Positions 1 to 7,214 of a stretch of DNA of 64,000 bases are shown here, one piece after another. The notes below the pieces were generated by a model, which did no database searches, was not told the origin of the DNA, and saw nothing but the letters and a program-made list of their open reading frames with translations. The number at the start of each line of letters is the position of its first letter. Positions within the stretch are counted from its first letter, which is position 1. This stretch comes from CADBRN01 sp050944685 (GTDB lineage: Bacteria > Bacillota > Clostridia > Lachnospirales > Lachnospiraceae). The stretch is from NCBI GenBank assembly GCA_050944685.1, contig JBMNRP010000012.1, positions 9,649-73,648 on the forward strand, in the 5' to 3' direction. The translations under genes were made by a program, and so were the position numbers.

Positions 1-770
1 CGGAAAAAGAAGGCAGGCTCCGCAGCGACAGTGTGATCGTGGAGCCGACCAGCGGAAATCAGGGAATCGGACTGGCTCTCGTCGGGGCGGTCAAGGGATA
101 CCGGACGATTATTATCATGCCGGATTCGGTCAGCGAGGAGAGGCGCAAGCTGATCCGTCATTACGGGGCCGAGGTGAGGCTGATTCATGATAACAATGAC
201 ATCGGAGCGTGTATCGAGGAATGTCTGAATACTGCCCTGCGCATGGAAAAAGAGGATAGCAGAGTATTTGTTCCCCAGCAGTTTTCTAATAAAAATAATG
301 TGCTTGCCCATGAAAAATATACAGCACAGGAGATTCTGAAGCAGGTCGGAGGGCCGATCCACGGGTTCTGTTCCGGTGTCGGTACCGGCGGTACGCTGAC
401 GGGAATCGGAACGATTCTCCGCGAAGCCAATCCGGATATCGAGATCTGGGCTGCCGAGCCGGAAAATGCCGCGATTCTTTCCGGTGGTACGGTGCGTACG
501 CACCTGCAGATGGGAATCGGGGACGGTATCATTCCGGATATTCTGGACCGGAGCATTTACAGCGAAGTTTGTGTGATCTCAGATGAGGAGGCGCTGGATA
601 CGTCTAAACGGCTCGCCCGGGAAGAAGGGCTCATGTGCGGAATTTCCAGCGGCACAAACGTCGCCGCGGCGATTCGTCTGGCGAAAAAGCTCGGAAGGGG
701 GAAAACCGTTGTGACGGTACTGCCGGATACGGCAGAACGCTATTTTTCCACCCCGCTGTTTGACGACTGA
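1..770 (+). CDS. cysK: Cysteine synthase (O-acetylserine sulfhydrylase), 5' end missing
   Basis: PLP-dependent beta-replacement enzyme that makes cysteine from O-acetylserine and sulfide in the cytoplasm. The frame is open from the first base, so the N-terminus with the PLP-binding lysine lies outside the window. The visible part starts with residues matching the CysK stretch before the substrate loop and contains TSGNQGIG (substrate binding), the phosphate-binding loop GVGTGGTLTG, the SSGTN segment and the typical C-terminal VVTVLPDTAERYFSTPLF. A GTG at 33 is in frame but is an internal valine, not a start. A sulfur-responsive-looking regulator follows 35 bp downstream, so the gene may belong to a sulfur-metabolism neighbourhood. 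CysK versus the related CysM cannot be fully settled from the fragment, though the C-terminus favours CysK. Confidence 0.93.
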   Translation, partial: EKEGRLRSDSVIVEPTSGNQGIGLALVGAVKGYRTIIIMPDSVSEERRKLIRHYGAEVRLIHDNNDIGACIEECLNTALRMEKEDSRVFVPQQFSNKNNVLAHEKYTAQEILKQVGGPIHGFCSGVGTGGTLTGIGTILREANPDIEIWAAEPENAAILSGGTVRTHLQMGIGDGIIPDILDRSIYSEVCVISDEEALDTSKRLAREEGLMCGISSGTNVAAAIRLAKKLGRGKTVVTVLPDTAERYFSTPLFDD

Positions 771-805
771 ATTTCGCGTGCGTTATTGCGAAAAGGAATA
801 GAAAT

Positions 806-1492
806 ATGAATAAAGCAGAGACGGAAGAACTGACATCCCTTCTGTCCGGGCAGGGATTCTTGGATGATCTTTCCCAGATGGAGAAGGAGACTTACCTGGA
901 TAATACACATGCTCTGAGCTACAAAAGCGGTGATATCATTCATTCGCCCGCCAGAAAATGCGCCGGCGTTATCGTCGTCCGATCCGGGTGTCTGAGGACG
1001 TATCTTCTGTCCGATGAAGGAAGGGAAGTCACGCTATACCGCGTAAATCCCGGGGAGATCTGTATTTTGTCGGCGTCGTGCGTTCTGTCTGAGATTGCGT
1101 TTGATGTTTTTATCGAGGCGGAGGAGGATTCCGAGGTTTTCCTCACGGATGTTTCCACGTTCCGGAGACTGTCAGAATCGAATATCTATCTTCGATGCGC
1201 CGGCTACCGATCGGCGACGGAACGTTTTTCGGACGTAATGTGGGCGATGCAGCAGATCCTGTTCCGCGGAGTGGATAAAAGGCTCGCATCGTTTTTGTAT
1301 GATGAACATGTGCGGAAAAATTCCAATACGGTTGAAATCCGGCAGGATCAGATCGCGACTCACATCGGCAGTTCGCGCGAGGTGGTTTCCCGGATGATGA
1401 AGTACTTCGCTTCGGAGGGAATCGCGAAAAGCAGAAGAGGCTGTATTGAAATACTCAATGAAGATAAGCTTCGCGCACTCGCGCTGTCCTGA
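806..1492 (+). CDS. Crp/Fnr-family transcriptional regulator
   Basis: Predicted 228-residue DNA-binding regulator. It has an N-terminal cyclic-nucleotide-binding-like beta-roll (about residues 20-140) and a C-terminal Crp-type winged helix (about 170-225, including the recognition segment SSREVVSRMMKYF). Cysteines are few but suggestive: the effector domain has CILSASC (Cys86 and Cys92), a motif I associate with Crp-like regulators next to sulfur-handling genes in Clostridia. There is no N-terminal FNR-type iron-sulfur cysteine cluster. The ATG at 806 is preceded by GAAAAGGAATAG. Its likely targets are the flanking divergent genes for the CoA-disulfide-reductase fusion and rhodanese, because two Crp/Fnr-like palindromes lie between them (4162-4176 and 4195-4219). 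The signal (sulfide, persulfide or redox) is inference. Confidence 0.88.
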   Translation: MNKAETEELTSLLSGQGFLDDLSQMEKETYLDNTHALSYKSGDIIHSPARKCAGVIVVRSGCLRTYLLSDEGREVTLYRVNPGEICILSASCVLSEIAFDVFIEAEEDSEVFLTDVSTFRRLSESNIYLRCAGYRSATERFSDVMWAMQQILFRGVDKRLASFLYDEHVRKNSNTVEIRQDQIATHIGSSREVVSRMMKYFASEGIAKSRRGCIEILNEDKLRALALS

Positions 1493-1513
1493 AAGTGTTT
1501 AATTTCTTTTTCC

Positions 1514-1559
1514 GGAATTCCAACCGCAGTTTTTTTGGATTCCTATTTTTCTTTTTTTC
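1514..1559 (+). terminator. Intrinsic terminator after the Crp/Fnr-like gene
   Basis: GGAATTCCAA at 1514-1523 pairs with TTGGATTCC at 1535-1543 with a single bulge, followed by a T-rich tract (1544-1559). It lies between convergent genes and may serve both. Confidence 0.7.
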
Positions 1560-1569
1560 TTCTGCGTTA

Positions 1570-4089
1570 TCAGATAAAGAGGTTGATGTCTGACTCCTCC
1601 GCATCGCCCAGGTAGTATCCGACCCCTCCGATTTCTACGCCGTCGATGAGTTCTTCCGGCTTGATTCCCATGACGTCCATGCTCATGGCACAGGCGACGA
1701 TTTTCACTCCGGCAGAGACTGCTTTTTTGATCAGATCCTCCAGCGAGTCTACGTTCTTGTCCTTCATGATTTTCTTCATCATGGCCGTCCCGATTCCGCC
1801 CATGTTCATCTTCGAGAGACGGAGTCTGGAGGTTCCTCTCGGGAGCATGAAACCGAACATTTTTTCCGTGAACGTCTTCCGGACATTCTGCTTCTCAGGC
1901 TTCCGGAGTACGGAGAGTCCCCAGAATGTGAAAAACATGGTCACCGGCTTTCCCATGGAGGCCGCCCCGTTGGCGATGATAAAGCTCGCGAGAACCCGGT
2001 CCATATCGCCGGAAAAAACGATGATTGTCTTGCCGTCCCCTCCGGGGACGGCAGAATTTTCTGTCCCCGCCGTCCTTACGGGGAGGCTGTCACGACTTTC
2101 TTTTTTTTTTACGCAGGCGACGTATTCGCCGTTTTTCTTTTCGTTCGAGAGCAGGATGTTTCCGGTCCTTCTGCACCAGGCAGTGATGTCCTTTGAAAAT
2201 CCGGGGTCCGATGCCGTTACTTCGAGTACGCTGCCCGGGGCGAGATCTTCTATACTCTGGTAGATTTTCATGAGAGGACCCGGACACTGCATTCCGCTGC
2301 AGTCGAGTCGGACCCGGATGTCGGGATCGCAGCAGGATTTTTTCCCGGCGGAAGAAGCCCCCTCTTCCTCCCGGTTTGTTTTCCGGACCGGATCGTTTCC
2401 ACCCTCTGCCGTGCGAATGGTATCGTAATGAGTCGACTGATAGAATCTTGCGCCGCCGGGATAGATCTGAACATTATTAAATCCGTGCTGCATCAGGATC
2501 CGCGCTCCGTTGTAGGCCCGGACTCCGATCGCGCAGAAGACGATCGTCCGTTTGTTCCGGTCGAGTTTTCCGAGCTCGTCCCTGAGTTTTCCGAGCGGGA
2601 TGTTTATTGCCCCGGGGATTTCAAAGGCGAGCCGCTCCGCGTCTTCTCGTACATCGAGGAGCTGGAGCTCTTTTTCTTTGTCCGGATCGTCCCACTCGCA
2701 GAAGTCAACCAGGCCTTCCAGCCGGTTCTGAATCATAAAACCGGCCATGTTGACGGGATCTTTCGCGGAGGAAAATGGCGGCGCGTATGCCAGTTCGAGC
2801 CTGGTCAGATCCGACACTTCCGCCCCGAGCCGCATGGCGACAGAGATCGTGTCAATCCGTTTATCGACGCCTTCCCGTCCGACGATCTGGGCCCCGAGAA
2901 TCCGCTTTCCGTCCGGTGTGTAGAGGATTTTGATCGTGAGGGGCGAAGCACCCGGGTAGTAGCCGACATGATGGTTCTGCGTAATATAGACCGTGTCAAA
3001 ATCCCTGCCCTTCACCATCCCTCTCCGGACGAGGGCCTTTTCGCTCTGACCGGTCATACCGATCGCCATATCAAATACTTTTGCGATGGAAGCGGCCATT
3101 GTCCCGCTGTAGGTTTCTTTTCGGCCGGCAATGTTGTCCGCAACGATTCTTCCCTGCTTATTTGCCGGACCGGCAAGCTGATACTGAGCTTTCGAACCGG
3201 TGACGAAATCGGTGATTTCCGCGATGTCGCCCGCGGCATAGATGGACGGATCACTGGTTCTCATATATTCATCCGTGACGACGGCGCCACGCTCATTGAG
3301 CATGAGGCCGGCTTCCTTCGCGAGTGAGGTGTTCGGCCGCGTTCCGATGGAGAGGATCACGAGGCCGGCGGTGATCTGAAGACCGCCCTTTGCCGAGATC
3401 CGGATTTTTCGGCTGCCGTTTTCGGTAATTTCCTCGAATTTTTCAACCGGACTCCCGAGATACAGATGAACGCCGTTTTCTTCGATGTGTTCTTCGATTA
3501 CTTTCGCCATCTCGCGGTCAGATGGCGGCATCACCTGATCGGCTCCTTCCACGATTGAGACATCAAGGCCATCTGCTCTTAGATTTTCGGCGATCTCCAG
3601 TCCGATGAATCCGCCCCCGATAACGGCGGCATCGCGGATTCCGCTCTCTCGTGCCGCTTTCCGGATCACATCCGCGTCCGGAACGGTCCAGAGCGTCCGG
3701 ATCAGGTCAGATTCAATCCCGGGGATCCGCGGACGGAGAGGAGAGGATCCGGTCGCCAGAACGAGTTCATCATACTCCTCCTCGTATGTATTTCCGGTAT
3801 TCTGATCAAGCACGGTAACTTTCTTATTTTTCCGGTCTATTTTTATGGCTTCATTTTTCGTGCGTACATCGATCCGGAAACGCAATTCAAGCAGCTCCGG
3901 CTTCGACACCAGAAGAGCATCGCGTGAACGGATGACATTCCCGACGTGATACGGCAGGCCGCAGTTCGCGTAAGAGATGTATTCGCCTCTCTCCAGCAGG
4001 ATGATCTTCCGGTCTTCATCCAGTCTTCTGAGGCGGGCTGCACAGCTCGCTCCCCCGGCGACACCGCCGACAATAACGGTAGTTTTCAT
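1570..4089 (-). CDS. CoA-disulfide reductase / rhodanese / TusA / DsrE four-domain fusion
   Basis: An 839-residue cytoplasmic flavoprotein fused to three sulfur-carrier modules. Residues 1-450 form a CoA-disulfide-reductase-type FAD/NAD(P)H oxidoreductase: GGVAGGASCAARLRRL nucleotide loop, redox cysteine 43 in YANCGLPYH, second Rossmann GGGFIGLE near 158, and YAAGDIA near 284. Residues about 465-560 are a rhodanese domain with catalytic Cys519 (VFCAIGVRA). Residues about 590-665 are a TusA/SirA domain with Cys602 in the CPGP motif. Residues about 685-839 are a DsrE/F-like domain with Cys800. Known relatives of the CoADR-rhodanese type reduce CoA persulfide, polysulfide or disulfides; the extra domains suggest sulfane-sulfur relay to TusA and DsrE. 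It is divergent from a free rhodanese and shares a spacer carrying two Crp/Fnr-like operators. Confidence 0.92.
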   Translation of the reverse strand: MKTTVIVGGVAGGASCAARLRRLDEDRKIILLERGEYISYANCGLPYHVGNVIRSRDALLVSKPELLELRFRIDVRTKNEAIKIDRKNKKVTVLDQNTGNTYEEEYDELVLATGSSPLRPRIPGIESDLIRTLWTVPDADVIRKAARESGIRDAAVIGGGFIGLEIAENLRADGLDVSIVEGADQVMPPSDREMAKVIEEHIEENGVHLYLGSPVEKFEEITENGSRKIRISAKGGLQITAGLVILSIGTRPNTSLAKEAGLMLNERGAVVTDEYMRTSDPSIYAAGDIAEITDFVTGSKAQYQLAGPANKQGRIVADNIAGRKETYSGTMAASIAKVFDMAIGMTGQSEKALVRRGMVKGRDFDTVYITQNHHVGYYPGASPLTIKILYTPDGKRILGAQIVGREGVDKRIDTISVAMRLGAEVSDLTRLELAYAPPFSSAKDPVNMAGFMIQNRLEGLVDFCEWDDPDKEKELQLLDVREDAERLAFEIPGAINIPLGKLRDELGKLDRNKRTIVFCAIGVRAYNGARILMQHGFNNVQIYPGGARFYQSTHYDTIRTAEGGNDPVRKTNREEEGASSAGKKSCCDPDIRVRLDCSGMQCPGPLMKIYQSIEDLAPGSVLEVTASDPGFSKDITAWCRRTGNILLSNEKKNGEYVACVKKKESRDSLPVRTAGTENSAVPGGDGKTIIVFSGDMDRVLASFIIANGAASMGKPVTMFFTFWGLSVLRKPEKQNVRKTFTEKMFGFMLPRGTSRLRLSKMNMGGIGTAMMKKIMKDKNVDSLEDLIKKAVSAGVKIVACAMSMDVMGIKPEELIDGVEIGGVGYYLGDAEESDINLFI

Positions 4090-4161
4090 TTTTTCAGTCC
4101 TCCTGAAATCCCTGTAATTTTTTTGATACCGGGATTTTACAATGGAGCACCTCCGGTCTTC

Positions 4162-4176
4162 TATGACATTGTCACA
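4162..4176. promoter_or_regulatory. Candidate Crp/Fnr-type operator 1
   Basis: TATGACATTGTCACA is an imperfect palindrome with core TGACA-T-TGTCA. Read on the other strand it gives TGTGACAATGTCATA, matching the stronger site 20 bp away. It lies 73 bp upstream of the minus-strand fusion gene and 133 bp upstream of the plus-strand rhodanese. That the Crp/Fnr-like protein at 806-1492 binds here is inference. Confidence 0.55.
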
Positions 4177-4194
4177 TTGCGGGACCGGAGAATC

Positions 4195-4219
4195 TTTTCT
4201 GTGACCAGGTCACAGAAAA
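4195..4219. promoter_or_regulatory. Candidate Crp/Fnr-type operator 2, perfect 25-bp palindrome
   Basis: The centre reads TGTGACCAGGTCACA, and symmetry extends outward through TTTTC and GAAAA to a perfect inverted repeat with a single central base (4207). Half-sites TGTGA and TCACA are separated by five bases rather than the six of E. coli CRP. Its position between divergent sulfur genes near a Crp/Fnr-family gene makes it the best operator candidate in the window. Confidence 0.7.
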
Positions 4220-4308
4220 TCCGGTTCTGAAGCAGTATGATCTGATGCGTAAATCAGTCAGTGCCGGTACAGGAAATGATTCCGAATAGGCACAGGAGGG
4301 TAATTCAG

Positions 4309-4632
4309 ATGAGCTTTTTGGATCTGTTCAGAATTCCGGATATCAATTCAGGAGTAAACGAATTTCGGAATACTTCGCACGCAGTACTGCTCGACGTGCG
4401 CACGAAAAATGAGTACAGGAGCGGTCACGTCCGCGGAAGCGTGAACCTTCCGCTTCAGAATATCGAGAACGCGAAAAATCTGATTTCAGACCGGGACAAA
4501 CCGGTTTTCGTGTATTGTCTGAGCGGAGCGCGAAGCAGAAGAGCGGTTGCGTCCCTGAAAGCGATGGGATACACAAATGTCAGAAATATCGGAGGTATCA
4601 GCTCATACCGGGGCGAGACAATAAAGAGCTGA
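4309..4632 (+). CDS. Single-domain rhodanese-like sulfurtransferase
   Basis: A 107-residue cytoplasmic sulfurtransferase that would carry a persulfide on its active-site cysteine. The rhodanese signature is clear: LLDVRTKNEYRSGHVRGS in the first half and the catalytic loop YCLSGARSRR with Cys70, followed by GYTNVRNIGGI. I chose ATG 4309 because it has AGGAGGG nine bases upstream; the in-frame GTG at 4261 would add 16 residues without a ribosome site. The gene is divergent from the CoADR-rhodanese-TusA-DsrE fusion and probably shares its regulation through the palindromes at 4162-4219. A strong terminator follows directly, so it looks monocistronic. Confidence 0.92.
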   Translation: MSFLDLFRIPDINSGVNEFRNTSHAVLLDVRTKNEYRSGHVRGSVNLPLQNIENAKNLISDRDKPVFVYCLSGARSRRAVASLKAMGYTNVRNIGGISSYRGETIKS

Positions 4633-4637
4633 TAATG

Positions 4638-4679
4638 AAAAATCCGCCGGGCTCACTATTGAGCCGGGCGGATTTTTTT
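4638..4679 (+). terminator. Intrinsic terminator after rhodanese
   Basis: A long hairpin from AATCCGCCGGGCTCA (4641-4655) and TGAGCCGGGCGGATT (4659-4673) is nearly perfect and is followed by seven T residues. Confidence 0.92.
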
Positions 4680-4691
4680 CGCGGGATTCAA

Positions 4692-4720
4692 TTGTGTCTT
4701 TTGCCGCAACAGGGTATGAT
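4692..4720 (+). promoter_or_regulatory. Sigma-A-type promoter for the TraX-like gene
   Basis: TTGTGT (4692-4697) and TATGAT (4715-4720) are separated by 17 bp, 38 bp upstream of the start codon. Confidence 0.5.
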
Positions 4721-4758
4721 ATGAATCAGGTACCTGTTTTTGCGAAAGGGAGAAAGAG

Positions 4759-5505
4759 ATGAGCAGCAGAGAGATTGTCTGCCCGGCGCCTCCGGACGAT
4801 GCCGGTTTCCCGAAAGAAAAGCCGCTGAACCGGAACATGCTGAAATATCTGGTGATCATCGCGATGACGATCGATCATATCGCATGGGGATTTGTAGATC
4901 AGACACATCCTCTCGCAGGCGGAATCATGCACGTTTTCGGCCGGCTGACCGGTCCCACGATGGCTTTTTTTCTGGCTGAAGGATACCATTTTACGAAGGA
5001 CCCGGCCAGATATCAGCTTCGGCTGTTTCTTTTTGCGCTGATTTCCTGGATTCCGTACGATCTGTTCGAATTCGGGAGGATTTCCGTGAATCAGAGCGTG
5101 ATTTTCACGCTGTTTCTCGGAATCACGGCTCTCCGCGTGTGGGACAGCGGAAAGTTTGACCGGGAAACGAAAATTGCCCTGATCATTCTTCTGACCACAC
5201 TTTCGTGGATCGGGGACTGGGCCATTATGGATGTCCTCGCTCCGCTGTTTCTTCATGTGTTCCGGAACGACAAAAAACGGCGGTATCTTTCGCTGTTTTT
5301 GCTGTACGCCGGTTTCCCTGTTATTCAGGTGATCGGAAATCCCTCCAGAGGCTGGTTTCAGTTCGGCGTGCTGCTCGTCCCGGCGCTTTTGATCGGGTGC
5401 TATAACGGAAAGCCCGGCAAAAAGACGGCCTTTCATAAGTGGTTTTTCTATATCTATTATCCTGCTCACCTGCTCGTGCTTGCGCTTTTCCGCTGGTGGA
5501 TCTGA
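4759..5505 (+). CDS. TraX-family integral membrane protein
   Basis: A 248-residue multi-spanning membrane protein. The opening of the hydrophobic part, LKYLVIIAMTIDHIAWGF, followed by FGRLTGPTMAFFLAEGYHFT, is the signature of the TraX family, named after the F-plasmid protein that N-acetylates pilin; chromosomal Firmicute members have no assigned substrate. About seven hydrophobic segments are visible, with a conserved IDH near residue 44 and an R-Y-x-x-R-L-F-L-F segment typical of this acyltransferase-like family. ATG 4759 has AAAGGGAGAAAG upstream. It ends 18 bp before the next gene, so it is likely cotranscribed with the AEC transporter. There are no conjugation genes nearby, so the real role is probably acylation of a cell-surface molecule, which is inference. 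Confidence 0.85.
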   Translation: MSSREIVCPAPPDDAGFPKEKPLNRNMLKYLVIIAMTIDHIAWGFVDQTHPLAGGIMHVFGRLTGPTMAFFLAEGYHFTKDPARYQLRLFLFALISWIPYDLFEFGRISVNQSVIFTLFLGITALRVWDSGKFDRETKIALIILLTTLSWIGDWAIMDVLAPLFLHVFRNDKKRRYLSLFLLYAGFPVIQVIGNPSRGWFQFGVLLVPALLIGCYNGKPGKKTAFHKWFFYIYYPAHLLVLALFRWWI

Positions 5506-5523
5506 AGAGGAGATATTCTGCGA

Positions 5524-6456
5524 ATGAAAAATACAACTCAGGTGCTGGCGGTTATTCTGCCGGTTATTGTCATGGTTGCACTCGGAATGGGCGCAAAAAA
5601 ATGGAAGATCCTTTCTCAGAAGGGTGTGGATGAAATCAAGTCGGTACTGATCAACATCTGTCTGCCGGCTGTGGTGTTCCGTACCTTCTATTCCACTGAA
5701 TTCACCTGGGAAGTAGTTACGCTGGTGCTGATGATGGCGGCCGTGACGTTTGCCGCCTATGAACTTGGGAGAGTGGTCAGCCGCCTTCTTCACATCCCTT
5801 ATGGAATGGCTGCCTATCTGTGTACGTCGATCGAGGGCGGGATGATGGGATATGCCCTTTTTATCCTGCTTTTCGGCCAGGACAATCTGTATCACCTGGC
5901 TTTTCTGGATCTGGGGAATACGCTGATCGTTTTTCCGGTTCTTCTGACAAAACTGAGAATGAGGTCCCGTTCGGGCGGTTCCCGGAAGGATATTCTGCAG
6001 TCTCTGTTTTCTCCTGTGAATATTGCCATTCTGTCCGGAATTCTTCTGAGCGTTTCGGGGATCGGAAAAAATATCACCGCGTCAGCCGCAGGAGACGTGC
6101 TGAATTCAATTCTTTCCTTTGTCAGCGCGCCGACAAGCGCTCTGATTCTGCTGGCGGTCGGATATGGCCTGTCCTTCTCGGATGTTCCGTGGACGGCGGT
6201 GCTGAAAACAGTTCTGGCCAGGATCATTATTTATGGGGTGTTCGGATTCATCGTTTTCCGCGCCGCGGCTTCTCTGTTTCCGGAGGATCGCCTGTACCAA
6301 TATGGCGTGGTCATGGCGTTTATTCTTCCTCCTTCCTATGCCTACACGGTTTTCGCGGAAGACGGAGAAGAAACTGCTTATACAGGGGCGGTGCTTGCCT
6401 TATATACCATTCTGACCATCATCGGATACTGTGTTCTGGCTGCTTTGTCTTCTTAA
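5524..6456 (+). CDS. AEC-family (auxin efflux carrier-like) transporter
   Basis: A 310-residue permease with about ten membrane segments in two halves, typical of the AEC/BART superfamily. Visible features include the first-helix region VILPVIVMVALGMGAKKWK, INICLPAVVFRTFY in helix two and the second-half helix VVMAFILPPSYAYTVFAEDG, close to the conserved pattern of bacterial malate/auxin-efflux-like carriers. Substrates of characterised bacterial members are organic acids; none can be assigned here. It starts 18 bp after the TraX-like gene and is followed within 60 bp by a GNAT acetyltransferase, so the three may form one transcript. Confidence 0.9.
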   Translation: MKNTTQVLAVILPVIVMVALGMGAKKWKILSQKGVDEIKSVLINICLPAVVFRTFYSTEFTWEVVTLVLMMAAVTFAAYELGRVVSRLLHIPYGMAAYLCTSIEGGMMGYALFILLFGQDNLYHLAFLDLGNTLIVFPVLLTKLRMRSRSGGSRKDILQSLFSPVNIAILSGILLSVSGIGKNITASAAGDVLNSILSFVSAPTSALILLAVGYGLSFSDVPWTAVLKTVLARIIIYGVFGFIVFRAAASLFPEDRLYQYGVVMAFILPPSYAYTVFAEDGEETAYTGAVLALYTILTIIGYCVLAALSS

Positions 6457-6513
6457 GCATATCCGGAAAGGAAAAATGGGACCTTCCGGTAGAAAGAAAA
6501 GAGGTTCTGCAAG

Positions 6514-7098
6514 ATGAAAGATAGTTTGTTTCTGAAGGATGTTGTGATACGAAATGCGACGGAAGAGGACGCTCCCGGGATTCTCTCCGTCTATTCCTAT
6601 TATGTGGAGCAGACGGCCATTACCTTTGAGTATGAAGTGCCCTCGGAGGAAGAATTCCGCGGAAGAATCCGGCACACACTGGAAAAATATCCGTATCTGG
6701 TGGCGGAGAAAAACGGCCGGATCGTCGGGTATGCCTATGCGGGTTCTTTCGTGGGGCGGGCCGCCTACGACTGGTCGGCGGAACTGACGATCTATCTGGA
6801 TCACACCTGTGAGAAAAAAGGACTCGGGCGACTTTTGTATGAAGCACTGGAAAAGGAACTCGCGGATATGGGCGTCCTGAATCTTTACGCCTGCATCGGC
6901 TACCCGGAATCCGAGGATAATCACCTGAATTTCAACAGTGCGCAGTTTCATGAGCATCTCGGCTTTCATCTCGTTGGCACTTTCCATCAGTGCGGATATA
7001 AATTTGACACCTGGTATCACATGATCTGGATGGAAAAAATCATCGGAGAGCATCACGCGGGACAGTCCCCGGTCCGGTTTAAAAGTACGCGTGTATGA
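6514..7098 (+). CDS. GNAT N-acetyltransferase, phosphinothricin-acetyltransferase-like
   Basis: A 194-residue cytoplasmic acetyl-CoA-dependent N-acetyltransferase. It starts with VVIRNATEEDAPGILSVYSYYVEQTAITFEYEVP, the typical opening of the Pat/MnaT/YncA subgroup acting on L-amino-acid-like substrates such as methionine sulfone/sulfoximine or phosphinothricin. The acetyl-CoA loop is visible as CEKKGLGRLLYEALE, and LGFHLVGTFHQCGYKFDTWYHM gives the typical C-terminal strand pattern. The ATG at 6514 has AGAAAAGAGG upstream. The true substrate cannot be read from sequence. Confidence 0.88.
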   Translation: MKDSLFLKDVVIRNATEEDAPGILSVYSYYVEQTAITFEYEVPSEEEFRGRIRHTLEKYPYLVAEKNGRIVGYAYAGSFVGRAAYDWSAELTIYLDHTCEKKGLGRLLYEALEKELADMGVLNLYACIGYPESEDNHLNFNSAQFHEHLGFHLVGTFHQCGYKFDTWYHMIWMEKIIGEHHAGQSPVRFKSTRV

Positions 7099-7116
7099 TT
7101 TTGATGCATCTTGCAA

Positions 7117-7145
7117 AATATGTTAGCATCTAGTAAAGTATTTCT
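7117..7145 (+). promoter_or_regulatory. Possible promoter for the first AGCS symporter
   Basis: TTGCAA and TAAAGT occur with a 17-bp spacer roughly 70-100 bp before the start codon. The -10 match is weak, so this is tentative. Confidence 0.3.
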
Positions 7146-7214
7146 TGTGATGCTGCAAAAAGGGAAGCGCAGTCAGAATTCAGCGGTATTTGGAAACACC
7201 AGGAGAAATATTTA

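Noticed and set aside
2428..3327. A 299-codon plus-strand frame inside the sulfur fusion gene
   Set aside because: Antisense to the clearly coding CoADR-rhodanese region.
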